Made by a program: the position numbers and the translations under genes | Assembly (NCBI RefSeq): GCF_016093545.1 | Contig: NZ_JADKYX010000002.1 | Coordinates: 124,001 to 188,000, forward strand | DNA length: 64,000 bases | Reading direction: 5' to 3' | Source: Massilia rhizosphaerae | Lineage (GTDB): Bacteria; Pseudomonadota; Gammaproteobacteria; Burkholderiales; Burkholderiaceae_D | The notes under the pieces: generated by a model | Told to the model about the DNA's origin: nothing | The model's database searches: none | Seen by the model: the letters and a program-made list of their open reading frames with translations, nothing else | In this document: positions 47,195-55,720 of the stretch, piece after piece | Position numbering within the stretch: the first letter of the stretch is position 1 | Layout: every line of letters begins with the position of its first letter

Positions 47195-47599
47195 TCAGCC
47201 GCCATGGCCGACGGCCAGTTCGAACCCCTCGTCGATCCAGCCCGTGATCCCGCCGATCATCAGTTTCACGGGCCGCCCCAGCTTTGCCAGCCGGTACGCG
47301 GCGCGGTGCGCGCCATTGCAATGCGGACCTGCGCAATAGACGACGAACAAGGTGTCCAGCGGATAGTCGCGCAGCTTCGCGTCGACGATCTTCCCGTGCG
47401 GCATGCTGATCGCCTGCGGCACGTGGCCCCGCGCATACAGGTCGGGGCTGCGTGCGTCGAACAGGACGAAATCCTGCTTGCCGCCCGCGATGGCGTCGTG
47501 CACGTCCCAGCAATCCGTCTCGAATTCGAAGGCGGTGCCGAAGTGGGCGGCGGCGCGATCGCTGGCGGCGGCGGGGATGGCGGCTACGGATGAAGTCAT
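47195..47599 (-). CDS. Rhodanese-like domain protein
   Basis: A 134-residue cytoplasmic rhodanese: DFVLFDARSPDLYARGHVPQAISMPHG in segments, and an active-site loop VVYCAGPHCNGAHRAA with Cys in the expected place. YRLAKLGRPVKLMIGGITGWIDEG ends the domain. It is divergent from an ftrA-like regulator with a 90-bp gap; this pairing recurs in other proteobacteria, so the regulator probably controls it. Likely handles sulfane sulfur. Confidence 0.9.
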   Translation of the reverse strand: MTSSVAAIPAAASDRAAAHFGTAFEFETDCWDVHDAIAGGKQDFVLFDARSPDLYARGHVPQAISMPHGKIVDAKLRDYPLDTLFVVYCAGPHCNGAHRAAYRLAKLGRPVKLMIGGITGWIDEGFELAVGHGG

Positions 47600-47688
47600 G
47601 GCGTGCTCCTTTCAGTGAGATGCCAGTGTCGCAGCGCCGGCGCCGGCGCGGCAGTGCCTTGCGCGACAGAAATTGGTAAGATCGCGCC

Positions 47689-48651
47689 ATGTCCCATCAT
47701 GTCGCCATCGTCGCCTACGACGGCCTGTGCACCTTCGAATTCGGCTGCGCCGTCGAGCTGTTCGCCCTGGAGCGTCCGGAGCTGGGCGTGCGCTGGTACA
47801 GCCACGCGGTGTGCGCCGTCGAACCCGGTCCCCTGCGTGCCATGGGCGGCTTGACCGTGCACGTGCCGCACGGCCTCGACGCGCTCGCCCGGGCCGACAC
47901 GATCGTCATCCCCGGCTGGCGCGATGCGGCGGAGGCGCCCCCGGGCGCCCTCGTCGACGCGCTGCGCGCCGCGCACGCGCGCGGGGCGCGCATCTGCTCG
48001 ATCTGCTCGGGCGCGTTCGTGCTCGCCCACGCCGGCTTGCTCGACGGCCGCCGGGCCACCACGCACTGGCGCTACCTGGACGACCTGCACGCCCGCTTTC
48101 CCGGCATCGACATCGATCCGGACGCGCTGTACGTCGAGGACGGCGGCATCGTCACGTCGGCCGGATCGGCGGCGGGACTGGACATGCTGCTGCATCTGGT
48201 CCGGTCCGACTTCGGGGCGGACGTCGCCAACAAGGTCGCGCAACGCCTCGTGATCCCGGCGCACCGCGACGGCGACCAGGCGCAGCGCGTCGCCCGTCCC
48301 CTGCCCGATGCCGGGGTGGACACGATCGCCCGCCTGATGGACCATGTGCGCGAAACCATCCGCACCGAGCATACGGTCGCCTCGATGGCGGCCCAGGCCC
48401 GCCTCGGGACACGCACGTTCCAGCGCAGGTTCAAGGAGAGAACGGGCATGGCGCCGCTCGGCTGGCTCGTGCGCGAGCGCGTCGCGCTGGCCGCGCAGTT
48501 GCTGGAATCGCGGCCGGCGCTCACCATCGACGCGGTCGCGGACCTGGCCGGGCTCGGCTCGGCCGAATCGCTGCGGCGACATTTCCGCGCGCATGGCCTG
48601 GCGCCGCCGGGACGCTACCGCAAGCGCAGCGGCGAACGGGCGCTCGCCTAG
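47689..48651 (+). CDS. ftrA: GlxA/FtrA family AraC-type transcriptional regulator
   Basis: A 320-residue regulator with an N-terminal DJ-1/PfpI-like domain (residues 1-180: VAIVAYDGLCTFEFGCAVELF, ICSICSGAFVLAHAGLLDGRRATTHW with the Cys elbow) and a C-terminal AraC HTH pair (TVASMAAQARLGTRTFQRRFKERTG, TIDAVADLAGLGSAESLRRHFR). It matches the FtrA branch of GlxA-like activators. It is divergent from the rhodanese gene and convergent, six bases away, with the cyanophycinase gene. Confidence 0.9.
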   Translation: MSHHVAIVAYDGLCTFEFGCAVELFALERPELGVRWYSHAVCAVEPGPLRAMGGLTVHVPHGLDALARADTIVIPGWRDAAEAPPGALVDALRAAHARGARICSICSGAFVLAHAGLLDGRRATTHWRYLDDLHARFPGIDIDPDALYVEDGGIVTSAGSAAGLDMLLHLVRSDFGADVANKVAQRLVIPAHRDGDQAQRVARPLPDAGVDTIARLMDHVRETIRTEHTVASMAAQARLGTRTFQRRFKERTGMAPLGWLVRERVALAAQLLESRPALTIDAVADLAGLGSAESLRRHFRAHGLAPPGRYRKRSGERALA

Positions 48652-48656
48652 GAAAT

Positions 48657-49880
48657 CTACTTGGACTGGTACTGGTACAACGGACGCCGGATGAGGATCG
48701 GCCGGATGTCCAGTCGCACGTTGTAGATCGAATAGGCCTCCGTCGTCGGCGACTCGTAGCCGACGCTCTCGTCCGTGCGCGTAAAACGGAATTCGAAACC
48801 GAGATCGGGCTGGACGCCGTTCGGGCTGCCGAGCGTGAGGCCGATGGCTTCCGGCTGATCGCTGTCGATCAGCTTGCTCATCAGGGCGACGACGGTGCTG
48901 TTGCCGAGGATGTCGGCCGTGAACAGCGGCTCGCGGTAGTAGGGCCGCGACGGGTCGAGCTTGCCGTCGGCCTTGTCCTCCGACGGCGTGAATTCGTGGG
49001 TGGCGATGTTGAAGCGGTCGCCGCTGTCGAGGTAACTGATGCGCACGTTGGACACGTTGAACGCGCCTTCGTGCACGGTCGCGCGCGACAGGTCGAGCAC
49101 GAGCGCGCCTCGGTAGCCGATCACCTCGACGTCGCGGCTGGGCATCACGACCATGGCCGTGTTCTCGTCGATGCCCAGGCCCAGCTTGTAGCCCTTCTTG
49201 AGCATCGCCGGCAGCATGCGCGCGAAGCGGCCGCGCACGAGCAAGTGCTGGTCGACGAACACGTCGTCGCCGATGAAGCCGAGCCCGTCCGTGATCTCGT
49301 GCCCGTCCTCCACACCCAGCTTGAGCGTGGCCAGCACGGCTTTGGGCTCCCCGAACATCGTGCTGCTCATGATGGCGGCGCCGGCGCTGGAACCCGCGAT
49401 CACGCCGCCGCGGCGATACATGTCCCACAACGCGTCGAGCACGCGGGTATTGCTGCCGTCCTCGTGGCGCAGGGCGCGCGTGACACGGGTCTGGTCGCCG
49501 CCCGAGAAGAACGCGCCGCCCGCGCCGCGCACGGCCTCGGCCAGGCCCGGATCGTCGGCCGCGGTCTTGTAATTGCTGCCGGACAGCTTGACCGCGACGG
49601 GCACGAAGAATGCGTCGGCCCCGTAGCTGTTGAGGCATTCGATCAGGGCCTTGCCGGACTGCTCCGGCGTACCCGACGCCGACGCGAACACGGCGATGCG
49701 CGCGCCCTTGCCGCCCGCCAGTTGAACGACACGTTCCCACACGGGGGCATTCCCGGTACGCAAATTCCCGCCGATGATGACCAGGGATCCCTTGGGCTGC
49801 ACCGCATCGGCGGCGGCACACCACGGCGTGCCAGCCAGCAGCAGCACGGCCAGGAACAGACGCAAAGCGGACCGAATCAT
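48657..49880 (-). CDS. Exported cyanophycinase
   Basis: Cyanophycinase (407 aa) splits the polymer cyanophycin (poly-Asp with Arg side chains) into beta-Asp-Arg. A signal peptide (MIRSALRLFLAVLLLAGTPWCAAADA) makes this the extracytoplasmic CphE-like type used to eat external polymer. Family segments are GSLVIIGGNLRTGN, GGAFFSGGDQTRV, VIAGSSAGAAIMSS (catalytic Ser) and GLGIDENTAMVV. No cyanophycin synthetase is in the window, which supports a scavenging role. Confidence 0.9.
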   Translation of the reverse strand: MIRSALRLFLAVLLLAGTPWCAAADAVQPKGSLVIIGGNLRTGNAPVWERVVQLAGGKGARIAVFASASGTPEQSGKALIECLNSYGADAFFVPVAVKLSGSNYKTAADDPGLAEAVRGAGGAFFSGGDQTRVTRALRHEDGSNTRVLDALWDMYRRGGVIAGSSAGAAIMSSTMFGEPKAVLATLKLGVEDGHEITDGLGFIGDDVFVDQHLLVRGRFARMLPAMLKKGYKLGLGIDENTAMVVMPSRDVEVIGYRGALVLDLSRATVHEGAFNVSNVRISYLDSGDRFNIATHEFTPSEDKADGKLDPSRPYYREPLFTADILGNSTVVALMSKLIDSDQPEAIGLTLGSPNGVQPDLGFEFRFTRTDESVGYESPTTEAYSIYNVRLDIRPILIRRPLYQYQSK

Positions 49881-49961
49881 AAAATCCTTCCCACCATCAA
49901 CATTTTTTAACCGACAGATCGTAAGACTGATTCTAGAGGACCGTCGGGGTGTTGAGTCCGG

Positions 49962-50405
49962 TCAGGAAAGATAGATGTTCGGGAAGTAACGCTCCATGAC
50001 GGTATCCGGACGTTGCGGCGGCGCGAAGCCGAAGCGGGCATACAGGCTGTGCGCGTCGGTCGTGTTGAGCGTGAAGCGCCGCAAACGCTGCAGGCTCGGA
50101 TGCTCCATGACGATGCGGATCAGCTGCTTCGCATAGCCGCGGCCGCGGTACTCGGGTACGACGAAGACGTCGACCAGGTAGGCGATGGTCGCATAGTCGG
50201 TGACGACGCGCGCGAATGCGATCTGGCGGCCATCGAGGTAGCCGCCGAAGCACAGCGAGTTCTCGATCGAACGCTCGACCACGGTACGCGAGATGCCCAC
50301 GGCCCAAGTCGACTGCTCGCTGAGGAAGCGATAGATCATCGGGATATCGAGCCGCGTCCGGTCCGTGCTGATCTGGAAACTGGAATCGTTGGTGGTTGGA
50401 ATCAT
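49962..50405 (-). CDS. GNAT family acetyltransferase
   Basis: The ATG at 50405 ([20 protein letters not shown]) gives 147 aa; a GTG two codons earlier is possible. The acetyl-CoA-binding motif is [20 protein letters not shown], preceded by [19 protein letters not shown], with [19 protein letters not shown] at the end. It resembles small YjgM/ElaA-like GNATs. It is divergent from argH. Substrate unknown. Confidence 0.88.
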   Translation of the reverse strand: MIPTTNDSSFQISTDRTRLDIPMIYRFLSEQSTWAVGISRTVVERSIENSLCFGGYLDGRQIAFARVVTDYATIAYLVDVFVVPEYRGRGYAKQLIRIVMEHPSLQRLRRFTLNTTDAHSLYARFGFAPPQRPDTVMERYFPNIYLS

Positions 50406-50560
50406 GGACACGCCAAACCGTCAATCTGGTTAAAAAACCAATTCTAGCCCCGTTCCGGCTTGCACGGACGATTCTGGCAATCGTGCGTGCGTGGACCGTT
50501 CGGCGCCGGGACAAGGAAATGTCGGCGGTAGCGAATCGCCGGGCACGCGCCTGCACAGTT

Positions 50561-50566
50561 TATAAT
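50561..50566 (+). promoter_or_regulatory. argH -10 element
   Basis: A perfect TATAAT 37 bp before the argH ATG; the -35 is not recognisable. Confidence 0.55.
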
Positions 50567-50602
50567 CAGGAATTCAAGAAAATCCCGTCACCGCCTCCCA
50601 TC

Positions 50603-52000
50603 ATGACTGATCAATTTGCCAAAAAAGCGGAAGCCTGGTCGGCCCGCTTCTCCGAACCCGTCTCCGACCTCGTCAAGCGCTACACGGCCTCCGTCTTCTT
50701 CGACAAGCGCCTGGCCCTGTTCGACATCGAGGGTTCGCTCGCCCACGCCGAGATGCTGGCCGCACAAGGCATCATCAGCGCCCAGGACAAGGCCGACATC
50801 GACCGCGGCATGACCCAGATCCGCTCGGAAATCGAGGCGGGCCAGTTCGAGTGGCTGCTCGACCTGGAAGACGTGCACCTGAACATCGAAAAACGGCTGA
50901 CGGAACTGGTCGGCGACGCCGGCAAGCGCCTGCACACGGGCCGTTCGCGCAACGACCAGGTGGCGACCGACATCCGCCTGTACATGCGCGCCGCCATCGA
51001 CGACATCCTCGCCCTGCTAAAAAGCCTGCGCGGCGCCCTGACCGACCTGGCGGAACGCAACGCGGACACTATCATGCCGGGCTTTACGCACCTGCAGGTG
51101 GCGCAGCCGGTGACCTTTGGCCACCACCTGCTGGCCTATGTGGAAATGTTCGGCCGTGACGCCGAGCGCATGCAGGACACGCGCCGCCGCGTGAACCGCC
51201 TGCCGCTGGGTGCCGCCGCCCTGGCGGGCACCACCTTCCCCATCGACCGCCTGCGCGTGGCCAGGACCCTCGGCTTCGAAGACGTCTGCCACAATTCGCT
51301 CGACGCTGTATCTGATCGCGATTTCGCGATCGAGTTCACGGCCGCCGCATCGGTCTTGATGATGCACATCTCGCGCATGTCGGAAGAGCTGGTAACGTGG
51401 ATGAGCCCGCGCGTGGGCTTCATCGACATCGCCGACCGCTTCTGCACCGGCTCGTCGATCATGCCGCAGAAGAAGAACCCGGACGTGCCGGAACTGGCGC
51501 GCGGCAAGACGGGCCGCGTCTACGGCCACCTGATGGGCCTGCTGACCCTGATGAAAGGCCAGCCGCTCGCGTACAACAAGGACAACCAGGAAGACAAGGA
51601 ACCGCTGTTCGACACCGTCGACACGGTGCTGGACACGCTGCGCATCTTCACCGACATGGCGTCCGGCATCACCGTGAAGCCGGACAACATGCGCGCCGCC
51701 GCCCTGCAGGGCTATGCGACGGCGACCGACCTGGCCGACTACCTCGTCAAGAAGGGCCTGCCGTTCCGCGACGCCCACGAGGCCGTGGCGCGTGCCGTGC
51801 GCGCCTGCGACGATGCCGGGTGCGACCTGTCGGAGATGTCGCTGGAGCGCCTGCGCGAGTTCTCGCCGCTGATCGAGCAGGACGTGTTCGCCGTGCTGAC
51901 GCTGGAAGGTTCCGTGGCGGCCCGCGACCACGTGGGCGGCACGGCGCCGAACCAGGTGCGCGCGGCCGTCGCGCGCGTGCGGGCACAATTGGCGGAATAA
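50603..52000 (+). CDS. argH: Argininosuccinate lyase
   Basis: ArgH (465 aa) splits argininosuccinate into arginine and fumarate, the last step of arginine synthesis. The ATG at 50603 ([22 protein letters not shown]) follows a consensus -10. Hallmarks are [39 protein letters not shown] and the flexible signature [12 protein letters not shown] that carries the catalytic Ser. It is monocistronic; a palindromic repeat unit follows 18 bases after the stop. Confidence 0.97.
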   Translation: MTDQFAKKAEAWSARFSEPVSDLVKRYTASVFFDKRLALFDIEGSLAHAEMLAAQGIISAQDKADIDRGMTQIRSEIEAGQFEWLLDLEDVHLNIEKRLTELVGDAGKRLHTGRSRNDQVATDIRLYMRAAIDDILALLKSLRGALTDLAERNADTIMPGFTHLQVAQPVTFGHHLLAYVEMFGRDAERMQDTRRRVNRLPLGAAALAGTTFPIDRLRVARTLGFEDVCHNSLDAVSDRDFAIEFTAAASVLMMHISRMSEELVTWMSPRVGFIDIADRFCTGSSIMPQKKNPDVPELARGKTGRVYGHLMGLLTLMKGQPLAYNKDNQEDKEPLFDTVDTVLDTLRIFTDMASGITVKPDNMRAAALQGYATATDLADYLVKKGLPFRDAHEAVARAVRACDDAGCDLSEMSLERLREFSPLIEQDVFAVLTLEGSVAARDHVGGTAPNQVRAAVARVRAQLAE

Positions 52001-52018
52001 CGACATGCAGGGTGCTCG

Positions 52019-52044
52019 CGTAGGGTGGGCGCCCCGTGCCCACC
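52019..52044. repeat. Dispersed palindromic repeat, single unit (copy 4)
   Basis: CGTAGGGTGGGCGCCCCGTG followed by CCCACC, one right-arm unit of the repeat family, in the gap between argH and the KTSC-like gene; it can form a hairpin and may terminate argH. Confidence 0.8.
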
Positions 52045-52109
52045 AAACGCATGCGTCTCGAAAACAAGTGGTGGCTCAGGTATCCGCCCTCATGTTTCCG
52101 GAGAACGCC

Positions 52110-52349
52110 ATGCAACGCTACGGCAACCACAATCGCGATTCCGGCGTCGTCGCCTACGACATCGACGCCGGCCGGATCACCGTCCTGTTCCGCAACGGCG
52201 AACGCTACGTCTACACGGAAGACAGCGCCGGCGCCGCCAACATCGCGCAGATGCAGGAACTGGCCCGCGCCGGACGCGGCCTGTCGACCTTCATCAGCCA
52301 GCACGTCCACGACCGCTACGCCCGCAAGCTCCCTCCGCGCCACTCCTGA
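52110..52349 (+). CDS. Small KTSC-like domain protein
   Basis: A 79-residue protein from ATG 52110 with GGAG upstream. The short beta-rich pattern (SGVVAYDIDAGRITVLFRNGERYVYTED, then AGRGLSTFISQHVHDRYA) resembles the KTSC domain, found alone or fused to lysyl-tRNA-synthetase-related and phage proteins. The function is unknown. It is followed closely by the HAD phosphatase gene. Confidence 0.7.
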   Translation: MQRYGNHNRDSGVVAYDIDAGRITVLFRNGERYVYTEDSAGAANIAQMQELARAGRGLSTFISQHVHDRYARKLPPRHS

Positions 52350-52372
52350 CGCCTGACGACAACAAACGATCC

Positions 52373-53059
52373 ATGACCGCAATGCCCGACCTGCCCCGAC
52401 GCGACTTCGCCGCCTTCCTGTTCGACATGGACGGCACCATCATCACTTCCATCAAGGCCGCCGAGCGGGTCTGGGGCGACTGGGCCGCCGGCCACGGGCT
52501 CGACGTCGCCGCCTTCCTGCCCACCATCCACGGCAAGCGCACCGAGGAAACCATCCGCGCCCTGGCACTGCCCGGCGTCGACCCGGTGGCGGAAGCGGCG
52601 CGCATCACGCTGGCCGAGATCGAGGACGTGGCCGGCGTCGAAGCCATCGCGGGCGCGGCGCCCTTCATCGCCGGCCTGCCGGCCGAGCGCTGGGCCATCG
52701 TCACGTCCGCGCCGCGGGCGCTGGCCGAAGCGCGCATCGCCGCCGCCGGCCTGCCGCGTCCGGCCGTGCTGGTGGCCGCCGAGGACGTCGAACGGGGCAA
52801 GCCGGCGCCCGATCCCTTCCTGCTGGGTGCGCGCAAACTGGGCGTCGCGCCGCAGGACTGCCTCGTCTTCGAGGACACGCTGGCCGGCCTGCGCTCGGCC
52901 GCTGCCGCCGGCATGGCGAGCATCGTCGTGACGACCACCCACGCGCATCCGCTCGACACCGACGTGACCGCCGTGCTCGACTATGCCGACCTGCAAGCCG
53001 TGACGACGGCGGACGGCCTGCTGCGGCTGGCGCGCCGCCCACGTCCCATCCAATCCTGA
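52373..53059 (+). CDS. HAD-IA family phosphatase
   Basis: A 228-residue hydrolase: motif 1 FLFDMDGT (nucleophile Asp18, acid/base Asp20), motif 2 in VTSAPRALAEAR, Lys of motif 3 in ERGKPAPDPF, motif 4 VFEDTLAGLRSAAAAGM. The cap domain is helical (residues about 24-90). Relatives act on phosphorylated sugars or related small metabolites (GPP/DOG1-type). It precedes copC by 20 bases but is probably functionally separate. Confidence 0.88.
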   Translation: MTAMPDLPRRDFAAFLFDMDGTIITSIKAAERVWGDWAAGHGLDVAAFLPTIHGKRTEETIRALALPGVDPVAEAARITLAEIEDVAGVEAIAGAAPFIAGLPAERWAIVTSAPRALAEARIAAAGLPRPAVLVAAEDVERGKPAPDPFLLGARKLGVAPQDCLVFEDTLAGLRSAAAAGMASIVVTTTHAHPLDTDVTAVLDYADLQAVTTADGLLRLARRPRPIQS

Positions 53060-53079
53060 CGCTCACACGGGAGTCCACC

Positions 53080-53445
53080 ATGTCCTTGAAACGCCTGACC
53101 ACCCTCGCCGTCCTGCTGGGCGCAAGCTGCTGCGCCTCCAGCGCCTTCGCCCACGCCAGGCTGCAAGCATCCGACCCGAAGGCCGGCAGCGTCCTCGCCG
53201 TGGCGCCGAAGGCCGTGCGCCTGACCTTCAACGAAGCGCTCGAACCGTCGTTCAGCAAGATCGCGGTCGTCGACGCCGCGAATGCCGCCGTCGCGCTCAA
53301 GCATTCCGAAGTCGACAAGGCCGATCCCAAGGTCATGACGGTCGCGCTGCCGCCGCTGCACGCCGGGCAGTACCGCGTGCAGTGGTCCGCCGTCACGAGC
53401 GACGGACACCGGGTCAAGGGCGAGTTCGGCTTCGGCGTCAAGTAA
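53080..53445 (+). CDS. copC: Periplasmic copper-binding CopC domain protein
   Basis: A 121-residue exported protein. The signal peptide ends at SSAFA and the mature protein starts with His25 (HARLQASDPKAGS), which can be part of a Cu(II) site as in CopC/LPMO-like proteins. The family patterns PKAVRLTFNEALEPSFSKIAV (in segments) and YRVQWSAVTSDGHRVKGEFGFGV are present. The stop and the copD start overlap (TAATG). Confidence 0.9.
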   Translation: MSLKRLTTLAVLLGASCCASSAFAHARLQASDPKAGSVLAVAPKAVRLTFNEALEPSFSKIAVVDAANAAVALKHSEVDKADPKVMTVALPPLHAGQYRVQWSAVTSDGHRVKGEFGFGVK

Positions 53446-54356
53446 TGCCGCTCGACCCGGTCGTCGGGCAACGAGCCGCCGCCGTCGTCCTGCACGGCGC
53501 CGTCGCCGTGTGCGCGGCGGCGAGCCTGGGGCGCGCATGGCTGGCCCGGGGCGCCTCGGATTGGGCCGCCGTGCGGGTCCGGCGGCTGGGCCGCTGGGCC
53601 GTGGCCGGCGCCATCCTCGCACTGCTGGCCCAGGGCGTCGTCCTGTGGCTGCAGGCGGCGGTGATGGCCGACGTGCCGCCGGCCGAGGCGGCGGGCGCCA
53701 TTCGCGACGTGCTGGTGCACAGCCGCTACGGCATCGACTGGAGCGTCGGCGCCGCCGCGCTGGCCGCGGCGCTGGCGCTGGCGTGCCTGCGCGGCACGCG
53801 CCCGCTCGCGCTGGCGCCGCTGTGCGTGTTCTGGTACGCGCGCTGCCTGAACAGCCACGCGGCCGAACAGGGCGACGTTAGCCTGTTGATGATCGTCTAC
53901 GTGACGCATCTCGGGCTGATCAGCCTGTGGGTGGGCGAGGTGCTCGTCGCCGGACTGGCCGTGCTCGCGGACGGCCGCGGCGGCCCGGACGACGCGCGCA
54001 CGGAACGCATCACGTACGTGCAGGCGCTGTCCGATTCCGCCACGCTGGCCCTGGCCGGCATCTTCGCCACCGGCACGTACCTGGCCTGGCACATCCTGTC
54101 CGGACCGGGCGACCTCGTCGCCGACCCGTACGGCCGGACATTGCTGGCCAAGCTGGCCTGCGTGGGCCTGGCGGCGGCCATGGGCGGCTACAACCGCTTC
54201 TACGTGATGCCGGCGCTGCCGGTGCCGGGTGCCGCCGGCGCCGCGGCCGCGCTGCGCTTGCGCCGGGTGCTGCGCTGGGAAGGCGGCGTGCTGCTCGCCG
54301 CGCTGGCGCTGGCGGCCGTGCTGGCGTCGAGCGCGCCGCCGGGCAGCGGCACGTAA
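53445..54356 (+). CDS. copD: CopD-type copper transport membrane protein
   Basis: A 303-residue membrane protein with about eight helices (VVLHGAVAVCAAASLG, AVAGAILALLAQGVVLWLQ and others), matching CopD/YebZ. It includes LNSHAAEQGDVSLLMIVYVTHLGLISLWVGEVL, whose His residues could bind copper. It is coupled to copC by a one-base overlap, so the pair moves copper across the inner membrane or delivers it to cuproenzymes. Confidence 0.9.
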   Translation: MPLDPVVGQRAAAVVLHGAVAVCAAASLGRAWLARGASDWAAVRVRRLGRWAVAGAILALLAQGVVLWLQAAVMADVPPAEAAGAIRDVLVHSRYGIDWSVGAAALAAALALACLRGTRPLALAPLCVFWYARCLNSHAAEQGDVSLLMIVYVTHLGLISLWVGEVLVAGLAVLADGRGGPDDARTERITYVQALSDSATLALAGIFATGTYLAWHILSGPGDLVADPYGRTLLAKLACVGLAAAMGGYNRFYVMPALPVPGAAGAAAALRLRRVLRWEGGVLLAALALAAVLASSAPPGSGT

Positions 54357-54393
54357 GTCACATCAAAATAATGACACCGATAGGTGACTTTTT
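54355..54393. promoter_or_regulatory. Inverted repeat between copD and the membrane-protein gene
   Basis: AAGTCAC (54355-54361) and GTGACTT (54384-54390) are inverted copies followed by TTTGAG. The first half overlaps the copD stop. It may be a weak terminator for copCD or an operator for the XRE regulator encoded two genes later; TTGAGT at 54392-54397 could be a -35. Confidence 0.4.
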
Positions 54394-54440
54394 GAGTCAA
54401 TTGGGTTACATTACTATCCATCAATTCAATGGAGATCAGT

Positions 54441-54875
54441 ATGTCCCCGACGTCTAGCGACCCAACCGAACGACTCGTCCAGTTTTCGCGCAAGCAGCTT
54501 TGGTTCGTGCTGGTATTTTTGCTGGTGCTGGGCGCTGGCCAGCTGATCGACGTATTTTTTCCGGGAAAAATTCCGCTGCTGGTGGGCCTGCCGATCGCCA
54601 TTACGATCTTCTTTGCGACACCGCTGAAGACGGACGGCATCGACTTTTCCAGCGCCAGCCCTGCCATGCAAGCCCTGCGGAATGACGAGCTGCGCCAACT
54701 CGCGCGCGCCAAGGCCTTCCGCAACGGCTTCTTCGTGCTGCTGGCCTATCCGCCCATCTGCGCATTCACGCTGACCGGGCTGGCCGTGGCCAACCCGCTG
54801 CCGGCCGTCGTCGGGAGCGGCGCCTGGCTGGGCGCCGTCGTGTGCCTGGCCAGCCTGCTGTGGTACGACCGTTGA
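54441..54875 (+). CDS. Small inner-membrane protein, function unknown
   Basis: The ATG at 54441 has GGAG upstream and gives 144 aa. Four hydrophobic segments are seen: LWFVLVFLLVLGAGQLI, LLVGLPIAITIFFATPL, GFFVLLAYPPICAFTLTGLAV and AWLGAVVCLASLLWY. No family was recognised. It precedes an XRE regulator by four bases; membrane protein plus small XRE protein is a recurrent regulatory pair. Confidence 0.75.
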   Translation: MSPTSSDPTERLVQFSRKQLWFVLVFLLVLGAGQLIDVFFPGKIPLLVGLPIAITIFFATPLKTDGIDFSSASPAMQALRNDELRQLARAKAFRNGFFVLLAYPPICAFTLTGLAVANPLPAVVGSGAWLGAVVCLASLLWYDR

Positions 54876-54879
54876 GTCC

Positions 54880-55095
54880 ATGGCCGAGCAACTGACCACG
54901 ACGATGAAACTGCAGCGCGCCCGCCTCGACCTCACGCAGGCCGAGCTGGCCGAACGCGCCGGCGTCACACGCAAGTCGATCAATGCGATCGAGACGGGCA
55001 ATATGGTCCCGTCCACCCTCCTGGCGCTCAAGCTGGCCAGGGTGCTGGGCGTAACGGTGGAAACGCTGTTCGCTATCGAGGTTCGTCCGGATTGA
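54880..55095 (+). CDS. XRE family transcriptional regulator
   Basis: A 71-residue one-domain helix-turn-helix protein: MKLQRARLDLTQAELAERAGVTRKSINAIETGN with the recognition helix at TRKSINAIETG, then LALKLARVLGVTVETLF. It resembles YoaS/YgzD-like mini-repressors. It is coupled to the membrane protein upstream, whose gene carries an inverted repeat in front. The 3' end overlaps the convergent cupin gene by 23 bases. Confidence 0.88.
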   Translation: MAEQLTTTMKLQRARLDLTQAELAERAGVTRKSINAIETGNMVPSTLLALKLARVLGVTVETLFAIEVRPD

Positions 55096-55666
55096 CGCCG
55101 GCCTGCTCTCCGTGGTCGGCCCGGAACACGCGGGGTTCGAGCGTCTTCTCGTCCGTTTCGATGGCCGCGCCCTTGCCCGCGGCCGGCATGGCGGACGCGC
55201 GCGTGTCGCGCTTGGGATACGGCGAGCCGTCGCGGTGGAAATAGCTGTCGGTCTTGCCGTCGTACACGAGGTCGATGTCGGGATACTGGGCTTTGTCCTC
55301 GGGATTGCGCGAGCCGACGCACAGGAACAACGCATTGCCCCAGCCGCGGTTGATGAGTTGATGGCCGTTCGGCCGCCCGGCGGGAAAGGCGGCGCAATCG
55401 CCCGCGCGCATCAGGGTCTCGCCTTCGTCCGTGACGAGCGTCAGCTCGCCGGACACGACCATCACGAATTCGTCTTCATGGCTGTGCCAATGGCGCTGCG
55501 CCGACGCGGCGCCGGGCAGCAGTTCGACGAGGTTGGCGCCGAACTGGGTCAGTCCGCCGGCATCGCCCAGCGACTGCCGGCTGCGGCCGTTGACCGCCTC
55601 GGCGAAGGGATCGGGATACCCGGTACCGGTCAGCACGGGAATACTGCTCAGGTCTAGCCGCGACAT
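55073..55666 (-). CDS. Cupin domain protein
   Basis: A 197-residue cupin with metal-ligand pattern HWHSHEDEFVMVVSGELTLV and FPAGRPNGHQLINRG. The gene follows an AAGGAG site and lies 40 bp after paaZ on the same strand, so it may be the last gene of the paa operon. Similar cupins (DUF861-like) occur next to sugar or aromatic genes; the substrate is unknown. Confidence 0.85.
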   Translation of the reverse strand: MSRLDLSSIPVLTGTGYPDPFAEAVNGRSRQSLGDAGGLTQFGANLVELLPGAASAQRHWHSHEDEFVMVVSGELTLVTDEGETLMRAGDCAAFPAGRPNGHQLINRGWGNALFLCVGSRNPEDKAQYPDIDLVYDGKTDSYFHRDGSPYPKRDTRASAMPAAGKGAAIETDEKTLEPRVFRADHGEQAGVNPDEPR

Positions 55667-55688
55667 GAATCACTCCTTATCAGGTTCA

Positions 55689-55720
55689 CGCGGCTTCGGC
55701 CCTTCCTCAGCCGCGTTTTT
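55689..55720 (+). terminator. Plus-strand terminator-like hairpin over the paaZ stop
   Basis: CGCGGCT (55689-55695) pairs with AGCCGCG (55709-55715), followed on the plus strand by TTTTT. It overlaps the end of paaZ and faces transcription that would enter antisense from the XRE side. Confidence 0.5.
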
